Assembly: GCA_037962975.1 (NCBI GenBank)
Contig: CM075675.1
Location: 43,508,501-43,572,500, forward strand
Origin: Clitoria ternatea
Taxonomy: Eukaryota; Streptophyta; Magnoliopsida; Fabales; Fabaceae
DNA length: 64,000 bases
Direction of reading: 5' to 3'
Part shown: in pieces, positions 11,015 to 21,395 of the stretch
Numbering within the stretch: position 1 is the first letter of the stretch
Layout of the letters: the number at the start of each line of letters is the position of its first letter
Notes under the pieces: generated by a model
What the model was told of the DNA's origin: nothing
Seen by the model: the letters and a program-made list of their open reading frames with translations, nothing else
Database searches by the model: none
Translations under genes and position numbers: made by a program

Positions 11015-11908
11015 CTACTGTGTCAGAGCTTCAATTTGTTGTGTTAAAATTTTATTTTGAGCCAAAATGGCATCTGTTATATTAAGTTCCAGCACTCCCT
11101 TCTTTTGGACTTGTGTTCTGTCATGCTGAGCTTGGTAATCTGTGGATGATAATGCTTCAATGATCCTTGTAGCTTCCTCTGCATCTACTGTCATCATGGT
11201 TCCTCCAGCTGCTACATCTAAAATCATTTTAGTGTCAGCCTTTAAACCACTGTAAAAGATATTTAATTGGGCAATATGTTCGAGTCCATGGTTTGGGCAC
11301 TTTCTGAGGAGAGATTTGAAACGTTCCCATGCTTCGCAAAAGGGTTCATCATGGCTTTGTTTAAATGTTGTGATATCTGATTTAGCCTTGATAAATCTGG
11401 ATGGTGGGAAGAATCTGTGTAGGAATTTTTCCTCCACTGTCTCCCAGCTGTTCAAGCTTTGATTTGGGTGCGACTGGAGCCATTCTTTAGCTTTTCCTGC
11501 GAGAGAAAAAGGAAACAATCTTAGATATGCTGCCTCAATTACTTCCTGTTCAAAACCCATTGTTCCTACTAATTCATAGAATGTGGCCAAGTGAGTGTAA
11601 GGATCTTCACTGGACATTCCATGGAATTGATGGGAACTAATTAAACTAAGGAAAGCAGGTTTCATTTCTATAGCCCTGATTGTATTTGGTATAGCAATGC
11701 TTGAGTAGTGTCTAGGTCCTTGTTGCAATGTGTAATCTCCAAGTGTTCTTCTTGGTGGATTTTGATTATTGCTGTTGTCATCCATTGTAACAGAGGAAGT
11801 TTGTCCTATGTGGAAGTTCTGCTTGGCTTTCTTGATTTTCTTGAGGAACCTGTCTATCTCAGGATCAAATGCAAGTTGTTCTTTTGTACCCTGTCCTCTC
11901 AAGATCAT
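11015..11908 (-). pseudogene. gag: Athila-like gag N-terminal segment
   Basis: This is the capsid-type gag region, starting about 110 bases inside the primer site and ending at TAG 11015-11017. The retrotransposon gag domain is recognisable from HGMSSEDPYTHLATFYEL through KEWLQSHP, SWETVEEKFLHRFFP and the following helical region. The next codon opens the downstream frame directly, so a single base change separates the two parts. Whether this TAG is a mutation or a readthrough site cannot be decided from one copy. Confidence 0.9.
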
Positions 11909-12021
11909 AAATCAAGAACTCAAAGTAGCAAGGTTACTAAAAAAAATAAAAACAAATTGCAAACAAATTTATTTACACTGTCTTGTCAATTCAATGCTAA
12001 AGTATTCAAACTTAAATCACC

Positions 12022-12039
12022 TCCCCGGCAACGGCGCCA
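12022..12039 (-). other. Primer-binding site matching tRNA-Asp
   Basis: The plus strand reads TCCCCGGCAACGGCGCCA, identical to the 3' end of plant tRNA-Asp(GUC) with CCA, so the element strand is fully complementary over 18 bases. It lies five bases inside the 5' LTR. A tRNA-Asp primer is characteristic of Athila elements. Confidence 0.92.
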
Positions 12040-12044
12040 AAACT

Positions 12045-13719
12045 TGATGAACATATCTAGATGGTTTGTTTTTGAGATATTGAAATGAAGAGTTCTATGA
12101 AAGAGAATCAAGTTTGTATAATATGAACTCAATGGAATGGATGTGCCAAGTTTAAACACAGAGATTGTAGTACAGCATAGATGTCGTTCCACTGAGGAGG
12201 TGTGAGAATGAAAATCTTAGGCTTGAATTGATTTGGCAGAATGGTTTGGTTTTTATTTTGTTATAAATGATGTTGATCAAGAAGACAGTAAATAACAGAG
12301 AGTAAAAGTTGCAAAAGATAACAGTGAATGGTGTTGAAAAATCAGTTTTGTAAAACAGGGATTGGCTTCATCACATCTTCACCTCTGTAAGCTGCATAAG
12401 TTTTCATATAAGTAAATCAAAAAGATAAGTTCTACGTCACAATCAAAGTCATTTGTATCGATCCCTCGACTACAAAATTCATAAGAATGATTTCAAACCG
12501 CTGATCCCTCAGTCACTTTGAAATCATCCCAGCATTATCGATCGATTGTTTTGACGTTTATTGCGTTAGACACCATCCCTGGCTACCTACTCACAATAAG
12601 TATTTGCTTCAGGTTCTGCTTTCAAAAGTCACTTCCCAGCATACTTGAGAAAACTCAGAACAAGAAAATAGTGATCAAGTATTTTCAGGCATTAAACGCA
12701 GAAAGAAATACAGCAACTTATCAAATCTCATTACCAAATAAAAACTTACAGCAGCATTACTTTAGTGTTGAATGGATTACAGCCAATCCCATAAGGGAGT
12801 TTAGTTACTCATGCCTTGCATTTTCACCATCAAAAGAATGAATACAGAAAATAATGGAAAGTTTGGATTGTGAATGAAATACAGGGGATGAATCTCATGA
12901 TGGTTATGTTATTTGCAGCTTGATTTATAGGAGTCAAGGTTCAGCTTCCCTTTTCCACTTGCGTAGAACCCATGCAGCATCTTTCAGAGACTTGCAGAGA
13001 CACAAGAAGTTGGGTGAGTTGGCATCGCATCATTGGTGAATATTAAATTGGAAAATCCCATACTGCAAGAGTCACGCTTGAGCTTGATGGTCTTACGCTC
13101 AAGCGTGAGGGGTTCTGATGCTTTTTGATGGTCTCACGCTCAAGCTGAAGTAACCACGCTCAAGCGTGGCCTTCCTTATGGTGCAGAACACTTATCCCTT
13201 CTCATCTTGCGCTCAAGCGTGGCCTTATTATCCATCCCTCACGCTCAGGCGTGTGAAGCTTACGCTCAAGCGTCCTCCATGTGCCTGGTCACGCTCAAGC
13301 TCCATTTAGTCACGCTCAAGCGTGCTTCATGTGCAGGGTCACGCTCACACTCACGCTTGGTCTTCGCTTGGGCGCTCTCGAGCTCACGCTCAAGCGTCTC
13401 ATCCCCACGCTTGAGCGTGAGAGAGGTCCTGATGCCTCTTTGTCTTCTTTAAGTCATGCTTGCCATGCTTAATCCTCGCTTAAGCGTCTAATATTCACGC
13501 TTAAGCGTGAGAGGTGCTTTTGTTCTCCAACTTTCATGCTCAAGCTTGCTTACTTTGTCTTTCCTGTAACTTTCCAAGGGTTTTAACAAAACATTTCTTT
13601 TTATACAATGCTTAAAAGATTCATGCTCACTTCCTTCAATAATTCCTTAATTTAGCTTAAATTCTTTACCAAATTGGTTCAAATGAGTCATGAAATCAAT
13701 GCTTATTCAACACTTATCA
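12045..13719 (-). repeat. 5' LTR of the Athila-like element
   Basis: Same length and near-identical sequence to 1470-3144. Differences seen are mostly transitions. It carries the CGCTYRAGCG cluster at 13065-13570 and would hold the element promoter on the minus strand. Confidence 0.93.
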
Positions 13720-13902
13720 ATCACACATTTCCCGAGAACTTCCCAGGAGGTCACCCATCCCAGAATTACTTCAAGTTAAGCACGCTTAACTTTGGAGTTC
13801 TTAAGTGATAGGCCACCGAAAAGGCTAATGCATTTGTTGGTATAGGTAGTACGAATTCATTCCTTTAAGCTATCCTCGACTATATAGTCCCATACCTATA
13901 CA
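13720..13902 (-). mobile_element. 5S-bearing (Cassandra-like) LTR, 5' portion
   Basis: On the minus strand this begins TGTATAGGTATGGG and runs into a 5S-rRNA-like segment, then continues at 1469 after the Athila insertion (13720-13724 is the right-hand ATCAC duplication). The combination of a short LTR, embedded 5S sequence and an initiator-Met primer site is diagnostic of Cassandra-type terminal-repeat elements. Only this one LTR is seen, so the element is partial or extends beyond the window. The start at 13902 is chosen from the TGTA/TACA terminal match. Confidence 0.7.
13731..13833 (-). repeat. 5S-rRNA-derived segment inside the LTR
   Basis: On the minus strand the internal control region of plant 5S rRNA is clear: AGTTAAGCGTGCTT (A-box part) and GGATGGGTGACCTCCTGG (C-box part) are preserved, followed by GAAGTTCTCG. 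Flanking bases differ from canonical 5S, for example GAACTCCAAAG in place of GAACTCCGCAG. It is therefore a co-opted polymerase III type promoter module rather than a normal 5S gene. Confidence 0.85.
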
Positions 13903-14404
13903 GTCTTTGGATCCCTCTCATTCTGGTATGTATTCAGTTCGTTCATGTATCCCTCCTACTGGAAGCCTGCCAGGAGCCGCTCCTTGTCCGTGCCCATGCA
14001 CCGGCGATCACTCCCCGTCCTCAACAGCGCCAGGATGTCACAGTCGGGGTCTAGATTCCATCTCTGAATGGTCTGTTGTCTGCTTTTGCCTGGACCAACA
14101 TAATCATTCTCAAATGATTCTTCCGCACTGAATTCGATACTCGCCCCTGGAAAATCCTCCAGCTATCATGACAAATACATTTCTATTGCCTGAACTAGGT
14201 GGTGGCTTCATCCACGACTCATCATCATCACCAATATTGTCCACCACGGCTTTTTCCTTTGTCTAACGCAGACTTTTTTGAACTTTTGGCCTTCTCTTCC
14301 TCAATCGGATCAACCTCTCTCCTCCGGCGTGCTACTTTCTCAAGCTCCGGATTCGCCCTCTGCCTTAAAAGGTATTGTTTTAACTTTCCTTCTCTTATCA
14401 GCAT
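13903..14404 (-). pseudogene. Downstream end of a decayed gypsy gag, with stops
   Basis: On the minus strand the gag frame continues past the TAG at 14405-14407 for about 60 codons (LIREGKLKQYL, a usual continuation after the zinc-knuckle-like segment) and then decays. The rest, up to the 5S-bearing LTR at 13902, shows no clear protease. The sequence stops at that LTR, suggesting the small element inserted into this one. Confidence 0.45.
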
Positions 14405-15676
14405 CTAAATAGCTTCTTTCAGCTGCCGACATTCATCAGTGTTATGTCCGGCCTGCTCGTGAAACTCACAGTACTTGTTGGGATTTCCAGCTCTTTTTAT
14501 AGGTAGAGGTTTCCTCACTCCATACACCATCATTCCTCTTATGCCAACCTCTCTCAAAATTTGACTAGGCCGGACCGCCAATAGAGTGTACTCTACTGCG
14601 TTCATACTTCTTCTCTCTTTTGGCCTTGGAATTACATATCTTCCAGGACCCCTCTTTTCAGGTCTCATCCTTCTCTCTGACCTTTGGACTTCCTCCTGAT
14701 TTGCGCTCTTCTGTTTGGCAGCTGCCAAATGTATTTCCCTTCCAACATACTTTGCTGCCTTATTTCTGAAATCTTCGAACGTCCTGGGTGGTCCTTTTGC
14801 TAATGACAACACAAAGGGTGACTGCGGTTGTAAGGCCTCCACCGTAATGTATATTTGTATTTTCTCCGTCAGCCCAGGAACAAGGGCGACTTCCTTATAG
14901 AACCTTCTCAGAAAATCTCTCAAGCTTTCTTCTACTCCTTGCCTAATCTGAACCAATGTTTTGGATGTCCTGGGTACATCTTTGAACACTATGAAATCCT
15001 ACAAGAACACATAAGCCATATCATCCCAGGAGTCTATTGACCCCGTTAGCAAGCTCTTAAACCACCCCAAAGCTTCAACAGACAACGTCCTTGGAAACAT
15101 CCTGCGCATGACATCCTCCTCCGCACCTAGAAACAGGGATTCATTTACATAAGCATCTAGGTGGCTATTGGGGTCTGATTCCTTTGTGTACTTTCCTATA
15201 GACAATGGTTGTGGGGTTTGAAGGTGTCTTAGGATTGGGACACTCATCAATCTCTTGGTAAATGGTATTCTGAACTGGTATTCTTATCCCCTTCCATGGT
15301 GCATTGCTCTTCTCTGGCTGCTCATCTCTTCGGTTCTATGCGGGGATTCTTGCTCACCATACACATATGTTAAAGATCGTTCCTGCTGATGGGGAATCTC
15401 TTACTGTCTCTAGTCACCACCTCAATTTTCTCTTCTAAGCTCTTGGATTTCCTGGCGTAGTTGCCTTATAACTTTATCTCTGGGATCTAGACGCACTACG
15501 GCCTGCGTCCTTAACTCCGTCCCAGGGGTCTCTACTATCCCTTCATTATAGTCCAATGTCCTAGCCATATTTTGGACATGCCCCTCCGGAGTCTCATCTC
15601 CTCTCCTACGCTTCATGACTTCTTCTTCGTACGATATGGGACTCATAATTTTATGCGGTCCCATTGGGCGTGCCAA
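14405..15676 (-). pseudogene. gag: Decayed Ty3/gypsy gag (minus strand)
   Basis: Three successive minus-strand frames read as one gag: 15676-15422 (coiled-coil-like charged region ending IRQLRQEIQELRREN), 15250-14999 (PLSIGKYTKESDPNSHLDAY through EALGWFKSLLTGSIDSWDDM) and 14989-14405 (QGVEESLRDFLRRFYKEV through the cysteine/histidine segment CEFHEQAGHNTDEC). This order and the CEFHEQAGH motif are typical of Tat-type plant gypsy gag proteins. Frameshifts between the parts and a terminal TAG show it is dead. It begins at the LTR boundary 15677. Confidence 0.8.
15658..15676 (-). other. Candidate primer-binding region next to the LTR
   Basis: On the minus strand TTGGCACGCCCAATGGGAC follows the LTR end directly. 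TGGCACGCCC-type sequences are common at this position in plant gypsy elements. I cannot name the tRNA with confidence. Confidence 0.4.
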
Positions 15677-16289
15677 TGTTCTGTTCAGGAACCGGGATCA
15701 AGAGTTGACTGTCTTGACATGGGGTCAAGGACTAATGACCTTGACCGTAGTTACCTTTCAAACTCTCAGTTTTATATCGCCTCAGTAGAGTGCGCTATTT
15801 TATACCTAGGTTCAGTGGGAATCTGAGGTTCTTCAAGTAAGGGGTGCAACTGATATTTCATATCCGTATAGAAGTCAACGAACCGCACCGGAGGTGTACC
15901 TGTAGAAGATTCTCCGATGCTTAAGTCAGTACGGTAATTATGGTAAAATATGGTATTACGGAGGTAACTCACTAAAATTAGATTAAATCCCTCTTTGGTA
16001 ATAAATGAGTTGTATTTATAGTGTTTACATTAGCTTGGGAATTGATTTGACCTTCTTCCTAACTTACTGTTGCTACAGCGTTTACAAGGACATGCAACCT
16101 ATACCGATTCTGACTAATTGTCTGGTTGTCAGGATAGGACCAGGGTCATAGTCTTGGAACCGTAGTTGCTATGAATCTTAGACCTCAGATATTCCATTTG
16201 AATCATTTGTAGATAGGTAATCTGATGACATGGCTTTACTGCACTTCCACCCCGGTTATCCTCAGGAAGTTGGTTAGCACCCTGGATCA
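15677..16289 (-). mobile_element. LTR of the decayed gag element
   Basis: This block is clearly homologous, but diverged, to the solo LTR at 61547-62133; shared blocks include the GGTGTACCTGT region, the GATTCTCCGAT region and the TATA box. On the minus strand it starts TGATCCAGG and ends CAGAACA. A TATA box reading TATAAAT on the minus strand lies at 16014-16020. Only one LTR of this copy is present, so the element is truncated. Confidence 0.75.
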
Positions 16290-16692
16290 AAAACAAAAAA
16301 AAAATTATATTTTATGTATAATTTTAATTTTTAAAAACATAAATGAAGGTGATAATTTTATTAATAAAAATAAAAAAATAAAATAAAACTTTTCTTAGAC
16401 CAAATATAAGTAAATAGATAAACATGTTTATATATCAAGTTTAAATCTTATATTTCACTAGTTGCTTTCGAGTTTGTCCGATTGGACACTCGACTCATTT
16501 ATTAGCTAAACACAAAAGTAGAGATAGGTCAGATTTTTTAAGGGTTCTCCTCATCAAGATTGAAACTTTGAAGTATGAAAGTCAATTAATAATAAAGAAA
16601 ACAAAGGCATGAAATTTTATACACAAAGAAAATAATACCTACATTCATTGAAAATTAAGAAAAATTGAATAACATATGAACTTAATTTGTAC
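16290..16692. other. Remnant of TBL-A intron 1 and AT-rich flank
   Basis: AT-rich DNA lies between the TBL-A donor site and the LTR at 16289. No exon 2 homologue is present, so TBL-A is cut off here. Confidence 0.5.
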
Positions 16693-17002
16693 CTTTGCAA
16701 GTCGCATTGTTTGGGTTGCCATCTATATTTGAGACATTGGTGATCTGGACGACCAAATCCCAAGCAATCAAATCGATTAAGAATGTAAGGGCATTTTGAA
16801 GAATCAAAAAGAGGGTATGAATCATCCAACACCCAACTTCTTTCATACACATTGCAATTCAAATTTTGTTTGGCCTTTGAATTGTTGATGTGGTTGAGAA
16901 CTTCTCCATCACTAGACCAACATTGCCCAATTTGAGAGAGACAAATCGATTAAGAATAATAGCTACTTCAACCCAATTCTTCTTCCTCATTCCATCCCCC
17001 AT
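16693..17002 (-). pseudogene. TBL-A: truncated trichome-birefringence-like gene, exon 1 only
   Basis: Exon 1 of a PMR5/TBL-family gene, whose proteins are Golgi enzymes that O-acetylate cell-wall polysaccharides. The N-terminal domain is recognisable as CNVYERSWVLDDSYPLFDSS, then CPYILNRFDCLGFGRPD, KYRWQPKQCDL and a GT donor at 16691-16692. The start at 17002 (MGDGMR) is chosen because TBL-B and TBL-C begin in the equivalent place. The N-terminal part is in a different frame from the conserved domain and the exon is 310 nt, which breaks the phase kept by the other copies (308 and 296). The exons with the GDS and DxxH catalytic motifs are absent, so it is a pseudogene. Confidence 0.85.
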
Positions 17003-17052
17003 CACAATTGGATCAAGTGTCTTTCTTGCACATGGGGTACAAACCAAATGGG

Positions 17053-17060
17053 TATATATA
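17053..17060 (-). promoter_or_regulatory. TATA box shared by TBL-A and TBL-B
   Basis: TATATATA, preceded on the minus strand by TCCCAC, lies about 50 bases upstream of the TBL-A start. The same TCCCACTATATATA context is found upstream of TBL-B (25875-25882), as is the downstream ATGTGCAAGAAAGACACT block, showing that the promoter was duplicated with the gene. Confidence 0.55.
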
Positions 17061-19149
17061 GTGGGAGAGTCAAGTCACTGAGAGTAACATATTTCATTTA
17101 TACAATCATATATAGGGTTATTGTTCTCTCTAGGCTAAGAAATCAACTAAGGGTTCGTTCACCAACCAAAAAAATTCTAAGGTCAAACAAAATTTTGATT
17201 ATTTTAAATGTTGTGAAGGTTCAATATTAAATTTTAGATTTTTTCATTTTCATAACTCTTTCCTCAACTGCAAACCAAATGGATTTGGATAATATGATTT
17301 TTGTCTAAGATGTACCAACCCAAATACCAAATGGGAGAATCTTATATATATGTATTAAACTTAATATCTACTTCTTTTATTTTGAGAAAGTCACATGACA
17401 ATATTTTTTATTAATAAAATATTATCTTTTGATTGACTGTCACAAATTTTTGCATTAAATTAAACCACTAAAATTTGAGATCTCTCTGTATGTGAAAATA
17501 AAAATTTTTATGCATATTTTGTTTTAAATTGACAAGGAAGAATCTTCATTTTATTTACTTTCCACATATTTTCATTTCGAAAGAAATAAATCCACCTTGA
17601 ATAGACACAAAAGAATATGGGTTAAGACAATTGTCAAATTAATTTTTTTTAACCGAGGGTCAAATGGGTTCTTAGGAAGAAAAAAAAGTGAACTTAAATT
17701 TATCGAATAACTACTTTAAAAATCATATTGATATGATTTTTAGGTAGTTAACAATGTATACTTTTGTTTATAATTACGATATACCCCAATTAAAGTATAA
17801 AAATGTTTAAAAATACGATAATTCAAATAGGGGTAGTATAAAAATAAATATGTACATATTCTAGTATATATTATATAGGGATGGTATATAGCACCTATAG
17901 AATTAATTCTTTTACTGTCTCTATAATTAAGGAAAATAGATTTAGGAAAAAATGAATGTATTCTTAATATTTTAAAAAATTATTTTAGAATAATTAATAT
18001 TTGAGCTAAAAATAAAAAAAATAGTACAATGCAAATAAATAAATTTAAGTTAATAAATAATAAAATTTAATAAATTGATTTGTTAACGTCAAATGAAATT
18101 TCAATTTATAAAAATAATCTTAAAATAAAATATGAAAACAATAATTTGAATATTTTCTTAAATGATAAAAATAAGTGTTAAATATATGACAAAAAAGAGA
18201 AAGAAAAATAGGGTGTTAACAAGACTGAATGACTATCGGATCAAGAGTGGTGTACTACCCATACCGGTTAAAGTTATCGGATAATGGGTACCTACAAATA
18301 GGTGTAAAGAGTATTCATTTGGTTAATCTACATCATGACATGATTCATTCTTTTATTGAAATTTTTTTGAAAACTCGAACCTAAAATCTTACTTAAGAGA
18401 AATCAAACATGTTTCACTTAAACCAATCACTCGTTAGTACATCTTTTAGTGTTTACAAATTTAAATATAATAATAAAGAATAAATTATCATATAATCTAC
18501 TAAGGTTATATTTTTCAAGTTCATGAGTAATAATTTAGTGTCTGACAAAGTTCTTTGGAAAATAAGATTTGAAAAACTTAGTTGAAGATAATTGATTTTT
18601 TGATAAGTATGATTTGTGTTTGAATATGTCGATGTAGAAGTTAATTAAAAAGTATTAATTTTTTTATTAGCATAAGGTTGGATAAGAGTTGAATAGTTAA
18701 ATATTTAATATTTATGTTAATGACTATATTTACTGCTTACTATTTAATATTAATATTTATTATTTATATCTAATATTTACTATTTATTATTTATATTTGC
18801 TATTAACATTTAATATTTACATTTAATATTAAAATTTAATTTTTTATGCTTAATATTTAAAAAAGTCAAATCAAGTTGAGCCAACTAAGTTGAGTGAAAG
18901 TCATCACTTTTACTTTACATAGGTTTTCCAAACCTAACTTGATTTGATTGAAGGAAAAAACACTCAAACACACACTTTTACCCGACTTATGTTTCCAATC
19001 CTATTTTCGATTGCCTAACCTAGGTTGGGAGTTCCTAACTTTTAACCAAACACACTTTTAAAGGGGTATTTGGTATGCAAATTCTTTTTAATCGACTAGT
19101 ATTTATAAAATAATCCAAAATTATTTTCTAAAATTTTTTATTATAAAAA
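17061..19149. other. AT-rich intergenic DNA
   Basis: About 2 kb without supported genes. It contains long A/T runs and, at 18695-18855, a degenerate TATTTA-type simple repeat. I see no LTR ends or coding similarity. Confidence 0.6.
18695..18855. repeat. Degenerate TATTTA/TTAATATT simple-sequence tract
   Basis: Repeated ATATTTA, ATTTAATATT and TTTATTATTTA variants run for about 160 bases with irregular spacing. It is a low-complexity tract rather than a precise tandem array. Confidence 0.6.
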
Positions 19150-21395
19150 AGGTCAATGTTCCCTCGGGTTGATAGGGGCCCCACAGTACCCCCTCTTTCC
19201 CCCGTTTCAGGCAGGAATAAAAGGGATTCTGATTCCCTTTGATTTAAGTAAGATATAGTTACATCCAAGTCATTACGGGCCTAAATCAAAGGCTCCTTTT
19301 TACCATTGTATAAATATGGTCTCGAGCCCCCTTGTTATTCAGGTGACATATTATTGAGCAAATACAACCCTAATTTTCCTAAAGTAATTCTCTAGGGGTT
19401 TTGTGCATTATAAAGCTTTCGTTGTCAACATTTTGACACCCATCGTAGGGTCTGGAGAAACGTTCCCACAAAGAACACAAGAAAGACTAAATCTAAAGAG
19501 AAACAACAATGGTAACTACGTGCAGCAACCTCTGCCGCCGTGAAGATGACAACCATCAAGAGCAACAAAGGAGAGATGATCAACTGTAGGAAGTCCTAAC
19601 TCTTGTTTAAGACATTGCAAAAAATGTAGATGATCTATGCAAGGAAAACGAAGACTTGGGCAAGCTCAGAATTGAGGAGAAGGAAGCCTTACAACACTTA
19701 AACCACAAGACACGCGGCGGACAAGCCCGAATTCTCAATGCCTCACGCGACACACTTGTTTATAGAGGAGATAATGGCAGCACCAATACTTACACATTAC
19801 AAACCGCCAATGATGGAGAAGTATGATGGCAAGGGTGACCTAGAGGAGCACTTAGCTATGTTCACCACCACCTACTGATCACAGGGGCATCTGACGCATT
19901 ACTCTATAAAACGTTTCCCATAACCTTGACCAAATATGCCCTCTAGTGGTTCTCACATCACTCCAAGGAGCGTCTCATGCTTTACAGAACTGACATAGAA
20001 ATTTTTAACACAATTCAACTTCAGTTGATCAGTGCATTGGACCTCACACAGCCTAGTTGACTTGAAGAAGGGACGAGAAGGGGCCCTCAAATAGTTTATG
20101 GCTCGCTTCAATGAGTAAGCCATCCAAACAGGATTGTGCCTAGGTAAGTTTTCTGACTCTTTAGCTAAAAACCCTCCTTTGAATATGGATGATTTTGGGC
20201 AACGTGTGACCTAGTATATCAACATAGAGGAGCGAGAAACCGATCGGGTGGGAAATTTTGAGCCCAGTATCATGTAGACAGAGCCACGAAAGAAGAGTCC
20301 CAATCCGAACAAGGAACATAAGAATATGACCTATTCCAAACCAAAGTACAATACATTCACCCCATGAACAGTAGGAAGGATCGGATCATGCACGAAGTCT
20401 ATAACATAAGATTGCTCAAGCTGCCCCCGCCCGGAGAACACCTAAAGGGCTTGAATAGGACAAAGTTCTTTGAGTTCCATCACACCTATGGCCAGGGCAT
20501 GGAAGGCTGTTGGCCACTCAAACCAAATTGAGCACCTTATTCGTCAAGGGTATTTAGAGAAATTCATTAATTAGAAAGGAAAGGCATCACGAGAAACTGG
20601 GCAGAAGAGAGAGCGAGAATCTTCGAGACAAGTAGAGCTATAGCCACGAGATCGCTCTCAATAAAAGCGTAAGCATTCCTGATTCTGTATACCTGATGAT
20701 GTGAAAGATGACGGAAATAGATACTATTTCAAGAGGATTTCCTAGGTGTAGAGCTAGAATCCCGCATGGAACTAGATAGATTAATTCCATACAAAGCCTC
20801 TCGAGTGTTGAAGTTATTACCTTCGACAGCTCGGACCTTCCCAAGAGGGTCCCGAACAGGGATGATTTCAATGGTGGTTACTATGAAGATTGCAAAATGC
20901 ATCGTGGGAAGAGTATTGGTGGATCAGGGGAGTTCTGTAGACATTTTCCACTAGAAGGCCTACAAGTAGCTTTAACTTCCTCCAAAATGGCTTAAAAGGT
21001 ATGATGGTGCTTTACTTAATTTTACAGGAGACTCTGTGCAGGTGATAGGCTATGTTGAATTGAAGACGATCTTTATATCAGAAGAGGATAGTAGAGCAGT
21101 GATGGTGAAATACCTAGTTATTGACTTCCCTAGCCTTGTATAACACGCCATTATGAGGCACCCGTCCCTCAATGCACTTGGTGCAATCTTCTTAACCCTA
21201 CACCACATCATGAAATTCTCACTAGGAGACGGGCGTATCAGAGTTGTTCACGCCGATCCTGAGGTTGCTCGAGAAGACTATCATGAAAGTCTCTGACCAA
21301 GAGAGACTTTTATATTAGAAAAAGATGTTGAAATGAGGTTTGATCCCAAGGATGAGAGAAAGCATGAACGCTCATAGTCAGTAAAATCTTTAAAG
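19150..21395 (+). pseudogene. Heavily decayed Ty3/gypsy relic: LTR part, gag and protease
   Basis: Plus-strand relic. The left part (about 19150-19430) looks like an LTR end with TATAAATATGG-type sequence near 19310, followed by a primer-like region whose usual GGCGCCCA has decayed to GACACCCA (near 19433). A gag relic follows in several frames, with stops, up to the recognisable LNRTKFFEFHHTYGQGMEGC (about 20450-20510), matching the cysteine/histidine segment of Tat-type gag. Near 20880-20955 the protease motif VLVDQGSSVDIFH is readable. Sequence near 21150 resembles the region after protease. No reverse transcriptase is present. Many TAG, TAA and TGA codons and loss of CG suggest old, methylation-driven decay. 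Confidence 0.65.

Larger units (their letters stand above)
1470..13719 (-). mobile_element. Complete Athila-like Ty3/gypsy retrotransposon (12.25 kb)
   Basis: Two direct LTRs of 1675 bp (1470-3144 and 12045-13719) flank an interior coding on the minus strand. In element order: 5' LTR, primer site matching tRNA-Asp, gag, protease, reverse transcriptase, RNase H, integrase, a spacer full of CGCTTRAGCG motifs, a third ORF, a long non-coding tail, a polypurine tract and the 3' LTR. A tRNA-Asp primer site, total size near 12 kb, LTRs above 1.5 kb and an extra ORF after integrase are the usual features of the Athila lineage. The LTRs differ at roughly a dozen positions by eye. Gag-pol has two in-frame TAG codons (11015-11017 and 9131-9133), so this copy probably cannot make a full polyprotein unless stops are read through. 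Confidence 0.93.

Noticed and set aside
13731..13833. A functional 5S rRNA gene
   Set aside because: Only the internal control region matches well. The ends and middle differ from canonical 5S, and the segment lies inside an LTR next to a primer-binding site.
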